Source of the DNA: Flavobacterium caeni
Lineage (GTDB): Bacteria; Bacteroidota; Bacteroidia; Flavobacteriales; Flavobacteriaceae
Length of the DNA: 64,000 nt
Direction of reading: 5' to 3'
NCBI RefSeq assembly: GCF_900101895.1
Contig: NZ_FMVF01000009.1
Coordinates: 124,001-188,000 of the forward strand
The position numbers and the translations under genes were made by a program. Shown piece after piece: positions 25,769-36,100 of this stretch; positions within the stretch are counted from its first letter, which is position 1; each line of letters opens with the position of its first letter. The notes under the pieces are model-generated. The model had not been told where the DNA came from. It worked only from the letters and a program-made list of their open reading frames with translations, and ran no database searches.

Positions 25769-26509
25769 ATGAGTGTACTCGACACCCTTGACCAAAACAA
25801 CCTCCCCAAGCACCTGGCCATCATCATGGACGGCAACGGGCGTTGGGCCAAGCAAAAGGGAATGTTGCGCGCCTTCGGACACGAAAATGGCACCAAATCG
25901 GTACGCATGACCGTAGAGAATTGTGCGCGCCTCGGCATCGAAAACCTCACGTTGTATGCTTTTTCGACCGAAAATTGGAACAGGCCCAAACTCGAGGTCG
26001 ACACGCTGATGAAACTGTTGATTTCGTCGCTCAAAAAAGAACTGCAGACACTCGACAAAAACAACATCAAACTCAATGCAATCGGCAACCTCGAAATGCT
26101 TCCCAAAAAAGTACGTGCTGAATTGCAAGATGTTATCGAAAAGACAAAAAACAACACCAGAATGACCCTAACTTTAGCATTAAGTTACGGATCTCGCGAA
26201 GAAATTGCGAATGCCGTAAAATCTTTGTGTTGTAAAGTTAAAAATAATATAATTTCAATTGACGCTATTGACGAATCGGTTATTAATCAGCATCTTTACA
26301 CGCAAAATTTACCGGACGTCGATTTGTTGGTAAGGACCAGCGGCGAGTGCCGAATCAGCAATTTTTTGCTGTGGCAAATCGCTTATGCAGAGTTGTATTT
26401 TACCGAAGTGCTTTGGCCTGATTTCAGCGAACAACATTTGTATGAGGCCATCGCAAGCTATCAAAAGAGGGAACGTAGATTTGGAAAAACCAGTGAACAA
26501 ATTAAATAA
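25769..26509 (+). CDS. uppS: Isoprenyl (undecaprenyl) diphosphate synthase
   Basis: The cis-prenyltransferase that makes the C55 carrier lipid for peptidoglycan and surface glycans. The 246-residue protein has the catalytic IIMDGNGRWAKQKG near residue 20, TLYAFSTENW, SYGSREEIANAV and a C-terminal LLVRTSGE...RISNFLLWQIAYAELYF segment. The last third of the gene (about 26150-26330) is clearly A+T-richer than the rest, with TTA and AAT codons where the first part prefers CTC and AAC. The protein remains intact and motif-complete. Its 3' end probably overlaps the bamA start. Confidence 0.95.
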   Translation: MSVLDTLDQNNLPKHLAIIMDGNGRWAKQKGMLRAFGHENGTKSVRMTVENCARLGIENLTLYAFSTENWNRPKLEVDTLMKLLISSLKKELQTLDKNNIKLNAIGNLEMLPKKVRAELQDVIEKTKNNTRMTLTLALSYGSREEIANAVKSLCCKVKNNIISIDAIDESVINQHLYTQNLPDVDLLVRTSGECRISNFLLWQIAYAELYFTEVLWPDFSEQHLYEAIASYQKRERRFGKTSEQIK

Positions 26510-29153
26510 AAGCTTTGTGTTGCAAAAAAGAATAACCCTTGTACTTACCTTATTGTTATTGGGAATCCTCTCCCCGTTGCGCGCTCAGGAAGACCGCGTA
26601 GCGTTTGACCAAGGGACCACTTATTTTCTTGCCGATGTTGCCGTAACGGGAAAAATCAGCTACAACGAACAAACCGTCATTACGTTTGCCGGACTTCAAA
26701 AAGGCCAGGAAGTAACCGTTCCGGGCGAGGAAATCAGCAACGCGATCAAAAAGCTCGGCAAGCTGGGTCTTTTTAGCGAAATCGACTTTTATGTCAACAA
26801 AATTGCAGGCGACAGCATTTGGCTGGAACTCGCCATTGTCGAACTTCCAAAACTGAGCGAAGTCAAATTTACGGGCGTCAAGAAAGGAAAAGTCGAAGGA
26901 CTGATCAAGGACACTGGGCTCACCAAGGGCAAGATTGTCAACGAAAACCTGGTCACGACCACCAAAAATTACGTCGAAAACAAGTACAAAAAAGACGGCT
27001 TTTACAGCACCAAGGTCAACATCGTCACGAGCGCCGACACCACGGCGGGCGAAAACCATGTCAAGATGCTGGTACAGGTAGACCGCGGCAAGAAAATAAA
27101 GGTGCGCGAGATTGAATTCACAGGGAACGAACAATTCACCGACGTGAAACTCAAACGCGCGATGAAGAACACCAAGGAAAAGCACATTTACCGCTTTTTC
27201 AAAACCTCGAAGTTCATCAAAGACAAATACAAGGAAGATTTGACGAGCGTCGTCAACAAATACAAAGCCAGCGGTTACCGTGATGCCCGCGTGGTATCAG
27301 ACACGGTGATTTTCGACCAGGAGCGCAAAGACCTTTCGATCAAAATCCAGATGGAAGAAGGTCGTAAATATTATTTTGGCGACATCAAATTCATTGGCAA
27401 CACGGTTTATTCCGACCAAGGCTTGGGCCGTTTGCTCGGCATCAAAAAGGGCGACGTATACAACGGCGTATTGCTCGAACAGCGCATCGCCGACAAAACC
27501 AAGCCCGACGGCGAAGACATCACCAACCTGTACCAAAACAACGGCTACCTGTTCTCGAACATCAATGCCGTCGAAACGCGTACCTACAACGACACAATCG
27601 ATTTCGAGATCCGTATCGTAGAAGGGCCCATCGCCTACTTCAACAAAATCTCGGTCGTGGGCAACGACAAGACCAACGACAGGGTCATCTACCGCGAATT
27701 GCGCACCAAGCCGGGCGAAAAATACAGCAAGGAAACGCTGGTAAGAACCGTTCGTGAAATCGGACAGCTTGGATTTTTTGACCCAGAGGCCATCGAGCCA
27801 AAATTCAAGAATGTCGATGCAGGTGCGGGCACCGTGGACATCGAATACAACCTGGTCGAAAAAGGATCGAGCCAAATCGAATTGCAGGGCGGCTATGGCG
27901 GCGGTGGCTTCATCGGTACGCTTGGTTTGAGCTTCAACAACTTCTCGATGCGCAACCTGTTCAACAAAGACGCCTACCGACCACTCCCAATGGGCGACGG
28001 ACAAAAAGTATCGTTGCGTTTGCAGGGCAGCCAGTATTTCCAGACGTACAGCCTTTCGTTCTCGGAGCCCTGGTTTGGCGGCAAAAAACCGATCCAGTTC
28101 AGCAGCTCGCTTTCCTACAGCAAGCAGTACTACTTTGCCTCGACGGGTGTAGACCGTTCGCGAAGCTTTAACATCATCTCGGGATCGATAGGCGTGGCCA
28201 AACGTTTGCAGGTACCCGACGACTATTTTGTGTTGTCGCATGCGGTAAGTTTCCAATACTACGATTTGCACAACTACAACACCGGATTGTTTACCTTCGG
28301 CGACGGATCGGCACGCAACCTGGCCTATACGATCGGCATCAGCCGCAACAACAAGGGTGTCAACCCGATCTTCCCGACCTATGGTTCGGAATTCAGCCTC
28401 ACGGGTAAATTTACGTTGCCGTATTCTATGTTCAACGGCATCGACTACAACGCGTTGCAATACCAGGAAGAATACAAGTTGCGCAACACGACGGGCGCCA
28501 ACATCCCGCAAGCCAACGGACAGGGCGACATTTTGCCGGGTCAATACATCGATCCGAACGGCAACCGTGCCGACACCTACCAGCAGGCTGCGCTCGACCA
28601 ATCGAAGTACGACCAAAAACGCTTCAACTGGCTCGAATACTATAAAATTAAGTTCAAGGCCGATTGGTATACCAAAATTTATGGTAAATTGGTCATGCGT
28701 TCATTGGGTGAATTTGGCTACTTGGGCTACTACGACAAGGCACGCGGATTGGTACCATTCGAAAGGTTCTACCTTGGCGGCGACGGTTTGGCCAACTTTG
28801 CGATGGACGGACGCGAGGTCATCCAGTTGCGCGGGTATCCGAACAACTCGTTGTCATCGGCCGATGGCGGTTCGATTTACAACAAATTCTCGTTGGAATT
28901 GCGCTACCCGATTACGATGAAGGCCGCGGCATCGATTTTTGTGCTCGGATTCCTCGAAGGTGGTGCCTCGTATGACAATTTTAGCGAATATAATCCGTTT
29001 GTACTGAAGCGTTCTGCGGGCATGGGCCTCCGTATCTTTATGCCGGCGTTTGGATTGTTGGGTATCGATTTCGGATACGGCTTCGACCCGTTGACCGGCG
29101 CCACCAAACCGAACGGTATGGAAACGCACTTTATTATTGGTCAACAATTTTAA
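26493..29153 (+). CDS. bamA: BamA, outer-membrane protein assembly factor
   Basis: The core of the BAM complex, which folds barrels into the outer membrane. From the proposed start it has about 886 residues: signal sequence ending at LSPLRAQ, five POTRA domains (about 40-455, for example SEVKFTGVKKGKVEG and VREIEFTGNEQF), then a 16-strand barrel from about 467 to the end (HFIIGQQF). The start is uncertain because no ATG lies well placed. GTG at 26493, overlapping uppS by 17 bases, gives a basic N-terminus followed by a hydrophobic core (LTLVLTLLLLGIL). TTG at 26520 is an alternative. The barrel contains the conserved GYGGGG start and VRGYP-like (LRGYPNNS) motif. Confidence 0.93.
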   Translation: MNKLNKSFVLQKRITLVLTLLLLGILSPLRAQEDRVAFDQGTTYFLADVAVTGKISYNEQTVITFAGLQKGQEVTVPGEEISNAIKKLGKLGLFSEIDFYVNKIAGDSIWLELAIVELPKLSEVKFTGVKKGKVEGLIKDTGLTKGKIVNENLVTTTKNYVENKYKKDGFYSTKVNIVTSADTTAGENHVKMLVQVDRGKKIKVREIEFTGNEQFTDVKLKRAMKNTKEKHIYRFFKTSKFIKDKYKEDLTSVVNKYKASGYRDARVVSDTVIFDQERKDLSIKIQMEEGRKYYFGDIKFIGNTVYSDQGLGRLLGIKKGDVYNGVLLEQRIADKTKPDGEDITNLYQNNGYLFSNINAVETRTYNDTIDFEIRIVEGPIAYFNKISVVGNDKTNDRVIYRELRTKPGEKYSKETLVRTVREIGQLGFFDPEAIEPKFKNVDAGAGTVDIEYNLVEKGSSQIELQGGYGGGGFIGTLGLSFNNFSMRNLFNKDAYRPLPMGDGQKVSLRLQGSQYFQTYSLSFSEPWFGGKKPIQFSSSLSYSKQYYFASTGVDRSRSFNIISGSIGVAKRLQVPDDYFVLSHAVSFQYYDLHNYNTGLFTFGDGSARNLAYTIGISRNNKGVNPIFPTYGSEFSLTGKFTLPYSMFNGIDYNALQYQEEYKLRNTTGANIPQANGQGDILPGQYIDPNGNRADTYQQAALDQSKYDQKRFNWLEYYKIKFKADWYTKIYGKLVMRSLGEFGYLGYYDKARGLVPFERFYLGGDGLANFAMDGREVIQLRGYPNNSLSSADGGSIYNKFSLELRYPITMKAAASIFVLGFLEGGASYDNFSEYNPFVLKRSAGMGLRIFMPAFGLLGIDFGYGFDPLTGATKPNGMETHFIIGQQF

Positions 29154-29196
29154 ATTAGATATATTTGGCATGGTATTTTCTAAAAATTTTTCGATT

Positions 29197-30210
29197 ATGA
29201 GGAAACATTTTCTAGTGCTGCTTATCCTGACAACCGTCTCGCTGACGGTTAATGCGCAAACCCGCGGCGTCAAGGTGGGCTACATCGACATGGAATACAT
29301 CCTCCAGAATGTCCCCGATTATACCGAAGCCAAGAACCAACTCGAGCAAAAAGCGCAAAAATGGAAGCAGGAGATCGAAGTCAAGAAAAACGACATCACC
29401 AAGCTTAAGGACGCGCTCAAGACCGAAAGGGTTTTGCTCACCAAAGAACTCATCGAAGAACGCGAAGAGGAAATCAAATTCCAGGAAACTGAATTGCTCG
29501 ATTACCAGCAAAAAAGATTCGGCCCCAACGGCGACCTGGTCACCCAAAAAGCCGTGTTGACCCAACCTGTACAAGACCAGGTTTTCAATGCGGTACAGGA
29601 CATTGCCGAAGCCAAAAAATACGATTTCATTTTTGACAAAACATCCGATATGACTATGTTGTTCGCGGCAAAGCGTTACGACATCAGTGATCAGGTGGTG
29701 CGCGCCATTTCACGTGCGTCCAAAAGAAGCCAGTTGACCAAAAAGCAACTCAAGGAAGAAGAAGCCAAGGAAGCCGCCGAAGACATGGTCGACGAAAACC
29801 CTGCGCTTGCCGAAAGACAAAAGAAATTGGACGAACGCAAAGCCGCGCGCGAAAAATTGGTCGCAGAACGCAAAGCTGCCCAACAAGCCAAGCGCGATGC
29901 CGCAGCCGCCGCGCGTGAAGCCAAGAAAAATGGAACAGCCGTCCCCAAGACCGAAACGGCCAAAACCGCAACCGATTCTACGCAAGTAGAGACCGGTGAA
30001 GTAGAAACCAAAGAAACCGCCAAGCCAACCGCCAAGGACAGCGCGGCCGCGGCAGCAGCCGACAAACGCAAGAAAACCGCCGAAGAGCGCGCCAAAATTA
30101 TCGAAGACCGCAAGAAGGCCGCCGAAGAACGTCGCAAGAAAACGCTCGAAGACCGTGAAAAGGCCAAGCAGGAAAAACAAGAAAAAGCCAAAGAAGGAAA
30201 ACAAGACTAA
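29197..30210 (+). CDS. OmpH/Skp-family chaperone with a long charged tail
   Basis: A 337-residue protein. The signal peptide MRKHFLVLLILTTVSLTVNA is followed by an OmpH/Skp domain (about 25-175; GYIDMEYILQNVPDY at its start, a coiled coil in the middle). The C-terminal half, from about residue 185 to the end, is a low-complexity tail of Lys, Ala and Glu (for example KKAAEERRKKTLEDREKAKQ), unusual for Skp, which normally ends after about 160 residues. It follows bamA by 43 bases and precedes a second, ordinary-length OmpH, so both likely escort barrels to BamA. Confidence 0.9.
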   Translation: MRKHFLVLLILTTVSLTVNAQTRGVKVGYIDMEYILQNVPDYTEAKNQLEQKAQKWKQEIEVKKNDITKLKDALKTERVLLTKELIEEREEEIKFQETELLDYQQKRFGPNGDLVTQKAVLTQPVQDQVFNAVQDIAEAKKYDFIFDKTSDMTMLFAAKRYDISDQVVRAISRASKRSQLTKKQLKEEEAKEAAEDMVDENPALAERQKKLDERKAAREKLVAERKAAQQAKRDAAAAAREAKKNGTAVPKTETAKTATDSTQVETGEVETKETAKPTAKDSAAAAAADKRKKTAEERAKIIEDRKKAAEERRKKTLEDREKAKQEKQEKAKEGKQD

Positions 30211-30242
30211 AACAAGACTAAAACAATAATAATTAATTTTTT

Positions 30243-30749
30243 ATGATGATGAAACAATTCAAAACGTTAGTAATTGCAGCCTTGATGATCGTAGGTGCTA
30301 GCCAGGCCGCACAAGCCCAAGCCAAGACCGCCCACGTTGATGTAGCCGATTTGATGTCGAAAATGCCTGCAATGCTGGATGCCCAAAAGCAATTGGAAAA
30401 ATTAAGCACTACATACGATACGGAGTACAAAACCATGGTCGAAGAGTACCAGAACAAACTCAAGAAATACGAGCAGGAAGCGTCTACCGTGACCGATGCC
30501 GTAAACGAAACCCGTTCTAAGGAAGTACAGGACATGCAAAAACGCATCGTCGACTACCGTGACAACGCGCAGAAAGAATTGCAGCAAAAAGAAGCCGACA
30601 TCGTAAAACCGATCATGGAGCGCGTCAAGGCGTCGATCCAAAAGGTAGGAAAAGCCAAAGGATACCAGTACATCCTGAATTCAGAAGGCCTGCTTTTGGC
30701 CGATGGTCCGAACATCACCGCCGATGTTAAAAAAGATTTGGGATTCTAA
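30243..30749 (+). CDS. OmpH/Skp-family periplasmic chaperone
   Basis: A 168-residue protein of usual Skp length. Signal peptide up to ASQAAQAQ, then KTAHVDVADLMSKMPAMLDA as the start of the OmpH domain, then a coiled coil (residues 50-115). Three in-frame ATG codons (30243, 30246, 30249) compete for the start. It follows the long OmpH paralogue in the same operon and ends at a strong terminator. Confidence 0.93.
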   Translation: MMMKQFKTLVIAALMIVGASQAAQAQAKTAHVDVADLMSKMPAMLDAQKQLEKLSTTYDTEYKTMVEEYQNKLKKYEQEASTVTDAVNETRSKEVQDMQKRIVDYRDNAQKELQQKEADIVKPIMERVKASIQKVGKAKGYQYILNSEGLLLADGPNITADVKKDLGF

Positions 30750-30767
30750 TCGGCTCCCGCAAATACC

Positions 30768-30800
30768 AAAAACTGCTCTTAAATTGAGCAGTTTTTTTTT
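30768..30800 (+). terminator. Terminator after the ompH pair
   Basis: AAAAACTGCTC (30768-30778) pairs with GAGCAGTTTTT (30786-30796) around a 7-base loop, followed by a long T-tract. Confidence 0.95.
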
Positions 30801-30808
30801 TAGCTTTG
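30801..30808 (+). promoter_or_regulatory. -7 box at the end of the terminator, for murI
   Basis: TAGCTTTG matches TAnnTTTG and starts directly after the terminator T-tract. The murI ATG is only 4 bases further, so the transcript would be leaderless or nearly so. No -33 TTTG is seen. Confidence 0.45.
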
Positions 30809-30812
30809 TTTT

Positions 30813-31586
30813 ATGGTCAACCACAATCCCATCGGACTTTTTGATTCGGGCATAGGCGGCACGTCGATCTGGTCGGCGATCCACGAATTGTTACCGCACG
30901 AAAACACCGTCTATCTGGCCGACAGCAAGAATGCGCCCTACGGCCAAAAGTCGAAGGACGAAATCCTCGCGCTCAGCATCAAAAATACCGAGTTCCTGCT
31001 CGAACAAAACGCCAAGATCATCGTGGTGGCCTGCAATACGGCGACCACCAACGCCATCAAGGAACTGCGTGCGCAGTACGATGTTCCGTTTATCGGTATC
31101 GAACCCGCCATTAAACCGGCGGCCACGCATTCCAAGACACAAAATATCGGTATTTTGGCCACCAAGGGCACGCTCAGCAGCGAGTTGTTCAACAAAGCCG
31201 TAGAAATCTACCAAGACACCCACATTGTCGAACAGGTGGGATTTGGATTGGTACAGTTGATCGAAGAAGGCAAGATCGATTCACCCGAAATGACCCGGCT
31301 GCTTCACGAATACCTCGAGCCCATGATTGCCGCCAACATCGATTATCTGGTACTGGGTTGCAGCCACTATCCGTACTTGATTCCGCAAATTCAGAAAATC
31401 CTACCCAAACACATCAAGATCATCGATTCGGGCGAGGCCGTCGCGCGTCAAACGCAAAAAGTTTTAGAGGAAAAAGTAGGATTGAACCCAAGCGGCGGCG
31501 AACATGCATTTTACACCAACGCCGACCCGAAAGTACTTTCAGACATCTTGCACAACCAGTACGAAGTCGTCAGACGCGATTTCTGA
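30813..31586 (+). CDS. murI: Glutamate racemase
   Basis: MurI makes D-glutamate for peptidoglycan. The 257-residue protein has the acidic residue of the active site at D11 (GLFDSGIGG), the paired cysteines C74 in VVACNTATT and C183 in LGCSHYP, and the PYG motif in NAPYGQKS. The usual GVGGLTV is GIGGTSI here, a mild change. Its ATG lies right after the terminator of the ompH pair. The reverse-strand gene downstream begins two bases after its stop. Confidence 0.96.
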   Translation: MVNHNPIGLFDSGIGGTSIWSAIHELLPHENTVYLADSKNAPYGQKSKDEILALSIKNTEFLLEQNAKIIVVACNTATTNAIKELRAQYDVPFIGIEPAIKPAATHSKTQNIGILATKGTLSSELFNKAVEIYQDTHIVEQVGFGLVQLIEEGKIDSPEMTRLLHEYLEPMIAANIDYLVLGCSHYPYLIPQIQKILPKHIKIIDSGEAVARQTQKVLEEKVGLNPSGGEHAFYTNADPKVLSDILHNQYEVVRRDF

Positions 31587-31587
31587 C

Positions 31588-32112
31588 CTATTCAGACTGA
31601 TCCTTGAACCAACCCGAGTACATCACGTAATTGTTCGAAATACGCCCGATTTCGCCCGCAAACGCCGACGCATCGATGTCCTTGACCTTGCGCGCCGGAA
31701 CACCTGCATAAATGCTCCCCGATTCTACCGTAGTGCCTTGGGTCACGACGGCTCCGGCCGCCACAATGGCATTGCTTTCCACGACGCAGCCGTCCATCAC
31801 GATGGCACCCATCCCAATCAGCACATTGTCGTGCAACGTACAGCCGTGTACGATGGCGTTGTGCCCGATGGACACATTGTTCCCGATGACCGTTTCATGT
31901 TTCTGGTAGGTACAGTGGATGACCGCGCCGTCCTGGATGTTGACTTTGTCACCCACCGTAATGCGGTGTACATCGCCCCGTACGACGGCATTGAACCATA
32001 CGCTACATGAATGTCCGAAAGTGACATCGCCCACGATGGTGGCATTTTCGGCCACATAACAATCCGCTGGAATATTCGGCGCTTTGCCGTTGACAGGTTT
32101 AATCAGTGCCAT
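31588..32112 (-). CDS. Gamma carbonic anhydrase-family protein
   Basis: A 174-residue left-handed beta-helix made of hexapeptide repeats (for example HDNVLIGMGAIVMDGCVVES), closest to the gamma-carbonic-anhydrase group (YrdA/PaaY-like). Three histidines that could bind metal lie in HCTYQKH and GHNAIVHG. Enzymatic activity is not certain for this subgroup. Its ATG sits immediately next to the T-tract of the terminator of the preceding gene, so it may be transcribed from within that gene or by read-through. Confidence 0.88.
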   Translation of the reverse strand: MALIKPVNGKAPNIPADCYVAENATIVGDVTFGHSCSVWFNAVVRGDVHRITVGDKVNIQDGAVIHCTYQKHETVIGNNVSIGHNAIVHGCTLHDNVLIGMGAIVMDGCVVESNAIVAAGAVVTQGTTVESGSIYAGVPARKVKDIDASAFAGEIGRISNNYVMYSGWFKDQSE

Positions 32113-32141
32113 AAAAAAAGAGTCCCGACGAATCGGGACTT
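32112..32141 (-). terminator. Terminator of the PorP/SprF-substrate operon
   Basis: On the minus strand AGTCCCGA (32140-32133) pairs with TCGGGACT (32128-32121) around four bases, then a run of seven T leads directly into the ATG of the next gene. Confidence 0.88.
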
Positions 32142-32145
32142 GGTA

Positions 32146-33144
32146 TTAGTTAATTGCTGGACATTTACAGTGGTAACGTTCTTTTCTGCAGAACAGGTTC
32201 ATACCCAAAGTGATTTGGTGGTAGCCGCCGTCGTCGAATTTCACTTTGCCGGTCAGGTGGGTATAGGTGTACGAAAACATAAAGTTCTTGTAGTTGACCC
32301 CCAAGATTGGCGTGATGTAGTTGAGCTTTTGCGTTTGCACCGAATTGTTTTCGATGTAGTCGGCGCCGTCAAAACTTCTTCTGTACGACAAACCGCCCCA
32401 AATTGAACCAAAGTCCATCATTTTATAGACCTTGAGGTTCACGTCTACCGCCGCTTCCTTGGTCTTGTCGACATACTGGAGCATCGCCGATGGTTCCCAA
32501 AGCAAGTTGGTTTCGTCGCCAAAAATATAACCGGTGTTCAAAATGATCTTACGGATGTTGTCGCTTTCGTATTCGCTGTAGATCTCACGACGGGTTTCGA
32601 TCGCGTTCTTCAAGGTCGCGTGGATGTAAAAATCAAGGTAGTTGTACGACATCCCGAAGTCGATGTTGAAATACGAATCTTTTTGCACGAACCCTCCATA
32701 TACATACGGATCGAATTCCCCTGGACGCAAAAATTCCGACTCATCCAATGAACTCTGCACCAACCCGACGCTCAAACCAAAAGACAATTGGTTCAAATCA
32801 ATCTGGTCGCGCGAAAACATGATGTGGTGCGCATAAGTTGCCTTGATGCCGCGTTGCGAGTGGTAGCCGTTTTTGTCATTGTAAAGAATCACCCCCGCAC
32901 CAGACTGTTCTCCTACCCTGCCGTTGAAACTGGCTGTTTGCAAGGCCGGCGCATCGTCTTGGCCAAACCACTGCTGACGCGCGGTAATCCGCAATTTTGC
33001 GCAGTTGGCGGCGCCCGCCATAGAAGGGTGTAATAAATAGTAATTGTCTGACAAATAATCGGAGTAAACTGCTACTCCTTCTTGGGAAAATGACCATTGT
33101 GCCGTTGCCAACACAAAGAACAACACTACCTTTTTAAAATTCAT
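32146..33144 (-). CDS. PorP/SprF-family T9SS membrane protein
   Basis: A 332-residue outer-membrane barrel with a signal peptide (MNFKKVVLFFVLATAQWSFS) and the family opening YSDYLSDNYYLLHPSMAGA, followed by repeated strands (KLRITARQQWFGQD, GVILYNDKNGYHS). PorP/SprF proteins work with particular type IX substrates. Here the gene lies 6 bases after a 1714-residue substrate gene on the same strand, the usual pairing, so it probably serves that substrate. SprF in gliding Flavobacteria is needed for SprB secretion. Confidence 0.92.
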   Translation of the reverse strand: MNFKKVVLFFVLATAQWSFSQEGVAVYSDYLSDNYYLLHPSMAGAANCAKLRITARQQWFGQDDAPALQTASFNGRVGEQSGAGVILYNDKNGYHSQRGIKATYAHHIMFSRDQIDLNQLSFGLSVGLVQSSLDESEFLRPGEFDPYVYGGFVQKDSYFNIDFGMSYNYLDFYIHATLKNAIETRREIYSEYESDNIRKIILNTGYIFGDETNLLWEPSAMLQYVDKTKEAAVDVNLKVYKMMDFGSIWGGLSYRRSFDGADYIENNSVQTQKLNYITPILGVNYKNFMFSYTYTHLTGKVKFDDGGYHQITLGMNLFCRKERYHCKCPAIN

Positions 33145-33150
33145 GTTTGC

Positions 33151-36100
33151 TTATCGTTTTAATGCGAAATGGGACTTGAACACCTTGCTTACATTGTCCT
33201 CTTCATAATGAACTGAGAACCAGTAATCTGTTGCCGGAAGAATATTCTGATTGAATGTTCCGTCCCAACCCTTGCCGCTAGGACTGATTTCTTTCAGTAA
33301 TTTTCCATAACGGTCAAAGATATAAATTTTTGCATTAGCTTGGCCTTTCAGCGCAAAAATATTCCAAGTGTCGTTGTAGCCGTCTCCATTTGGCGTAAAA
33401 AACTTAGGATAATCCATCAAAAACGCGACATCTTCTAAAGTTCCGCAAGCATTTCGAACCTTAACGATGTGTTCCCCAGGCAGCACGTTTGTAAAAACGC
33501 TTCCCGGCTGAAACGCCCCGTTGTCCAGTTGGTACTCATAATCCCCCGAAGGCACAACGCTCACGGCAATGGTTTGCGACTGGTCAAAATAATCCGACGC
33601 AACCACCTCAATGGCCAACGGCGGCGAAGTCATATTTACCGTTGTGGTGACCATATGTGAAGCACAACCCGTCACCAAATCCACTGCAATCACGCCATAA
33701 TTACCCGGCGCGCTGGCGCTGTAGCTGCTGTCGTATTCGTTGACGATCTGGCTGTACGAACCGTCCGTTTCCAGGTACCATTCAAAATCATACTGCGCAT
33801 CGCTGAGTCCTGTCGTCAAGACATAAGGCGTTACCACCGTATTGGTGACGGTATTGTAACAAATGTTGCCATCCTGCGGCAATGTCGGCAACGGCAATGG
33901 GTTTACGGCAATTGTAACCGAGCCCGGCAAGCTAGGGCAGTTGGCCGATGTCGAAATCACGACGCTGTATGTTCCCGCCATCGACGCATCTGCATTTGCG
34001 ATGGTTGGATTTTGCAATGACGATGTAAAGCCGTTCGGACCCGTCCAGCTATACGTTGCCCCTGCCACCAACGGCGTGCTCAAGGTGATGGTCTCTTCGG
34101 CACATACGTCGCTGCCCGTGGCCACCGGTGTCGCCGGGAAGGTAGGCGCCGGGATAATCGTAAACGTCCCCGGTGCCGATACGCAACCGGTTTGGGTGTT
34201 GCGCACCACGATGCTGTAGGTGGCGTTTGGAGCCAATCCCGAAAAATCGGTGCCCGCCTGGTAATTGATTCCGCCGTCGATGCTGTACTCAAGATTTGCT
34301 CCTGTAGGATTCGCAACCGAAATCGCACCCGTTGGCGCCGTACAAGTTGGTTGGGTCATGGTTCCTGTTGGCGCGGCTGGGTTGGCCGGAATAGGATCGA
34401 TTACCACCGCAGTAGGTGCCGATACGCATCCTGTTACTGTATTCCTGACAATCAAATTGTACGTAGCGTTAGGCGCAAGCGAAGCGAATGTGGTACCCGC
34501 TTGGTAGCCCGATCCTCCGTTGATGCTGTATTCGAAATCTGTTCCGACCGGTGCGGTGATCACGATGGTGCCTGTTGGCGTAGTACAAATCGGCTGTACC
34601 GTAGCCGATGCCGTAGGTGCAGGCGGATTGGCCGGCAGCGGATCGACAAAAGCCGTCGAAGCCGTCGAGACACAGCCCGAAACATTGTCGCGCACGATCA
34701 CGCTGTAAGTGGTGTTTGGCGCCAAGCCCGCAAAAGTGGTTCCCGCCTGGAAGTTGGTCCCGCCATTGATTGAATACGACAGGTTGGCACCCAGTGGCGC
34801 GCTGACCACAATCGTACCTGTCGGCGCAGAACAAATCGGCTGAACGGTAACACCCACGGTTGGTGCAGGAGGCACATTGAGCGCCGGATTGATGACCACT
34901 GCCCTTGCCGCCGAAACGCATCCGGTGGTCACGTCGCGCACGGTTGCGCTATAGGTCACGCCCGCAGCGAGTCCTGCAAAAGTAGTCCCGCTTTGGTAGT
35001 TGAGGCCACCGTCGATACTGTATTCAAAATTGCCGCCTACCGGTGCGCTGACCACAAAACTTCCCGTCGGGTCGCCACAAATAGGCTGGGTGATGGTCAC
35101 CGTCGGCACAGCCGGATTGGCTGGAATAGCGTTTACCGCGGCCACACTGGCCGTCGATACGCACCCGGTTACCAAATCACGAACAATCAAATTGTAGTTG
35201 GTACTTGGCGCCAATCCTACAAATACTGGCGATGCCTGGTATGCCGTACCGCCGTTGATGCTGTATTCCAAGTTGGCACCGGTTGGCGCGCTGATGGTAA
35301 CAGTTCCTGTAGGCGTCGTACAAATCGGCTGGACGATTGTCAACGTAGGCGCGGCAGGATTGGCCGGCATTGCATCGACGTTGACTATCGTGGTGGTCGA
35401 GACACAACCCGTAGCGGTATCCCTTACCGAAAGCGTATACGATGCATTCGGCGCAAGTCCGGCGAACGTGGTCCCCGATTGGTAAGCCCCGCCGCCATTG
35501 ATGGTGTACTCTAAGTTGGCTCCTAGCGGCGCACTGATTTCGATGGTACCGGTTGGCGTGTAGCAATTCGGTTGAGCCGAAACCGCAGCCGTAGGCGCTG
35601 CCGGAATAATTAACGCTGGGTTGACCACAGCGGGTACTGTTGGCGACACACAGGCCGACAAAGCGTTGCGCACAATCACATCGTAGGTCGCGCCCGCCGC
35701 CACGCCCGAGAACATGGTGCCTGATTGGTAGTTGGTGCCGTTGTCGATACTGTATTCCAAGTTGACGCCCACCGGCGAACTGATGCTGATGGTAGCCGTA
35801 TTGACCGCACAGTTTGGCTGGGTAATGGCAAACACCGGCGCGCTCGGCACCGGCGAAACCTCGACGCTAATCATCGCGCGTGGCCCTTCGCAATTGTTTA
35901 CGGTTTGACTGACATAGTAATTGGTGGTCGCCGATGTAGCAGTACTCGGTGTTGGCGCGGTGGTATTGCCAACCCCACCCGTCGCGGCACTGTACCACAA
36001 CAGGTTCGAACCGGTTGCGGTCAAGGCCGGTGCTGCAAAACCTTCGCAGTAACCAATCAAACTTGTTACCGCAGGTGCGGCAGGCAAAGCGATGGTCGTC

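Noticed and set aside
27297..28616. A 439-codon open frame opposite bamA
   Set aside because: It is antisense to a well-identified BamA, with no motif and a composition typical of a shadow frame.
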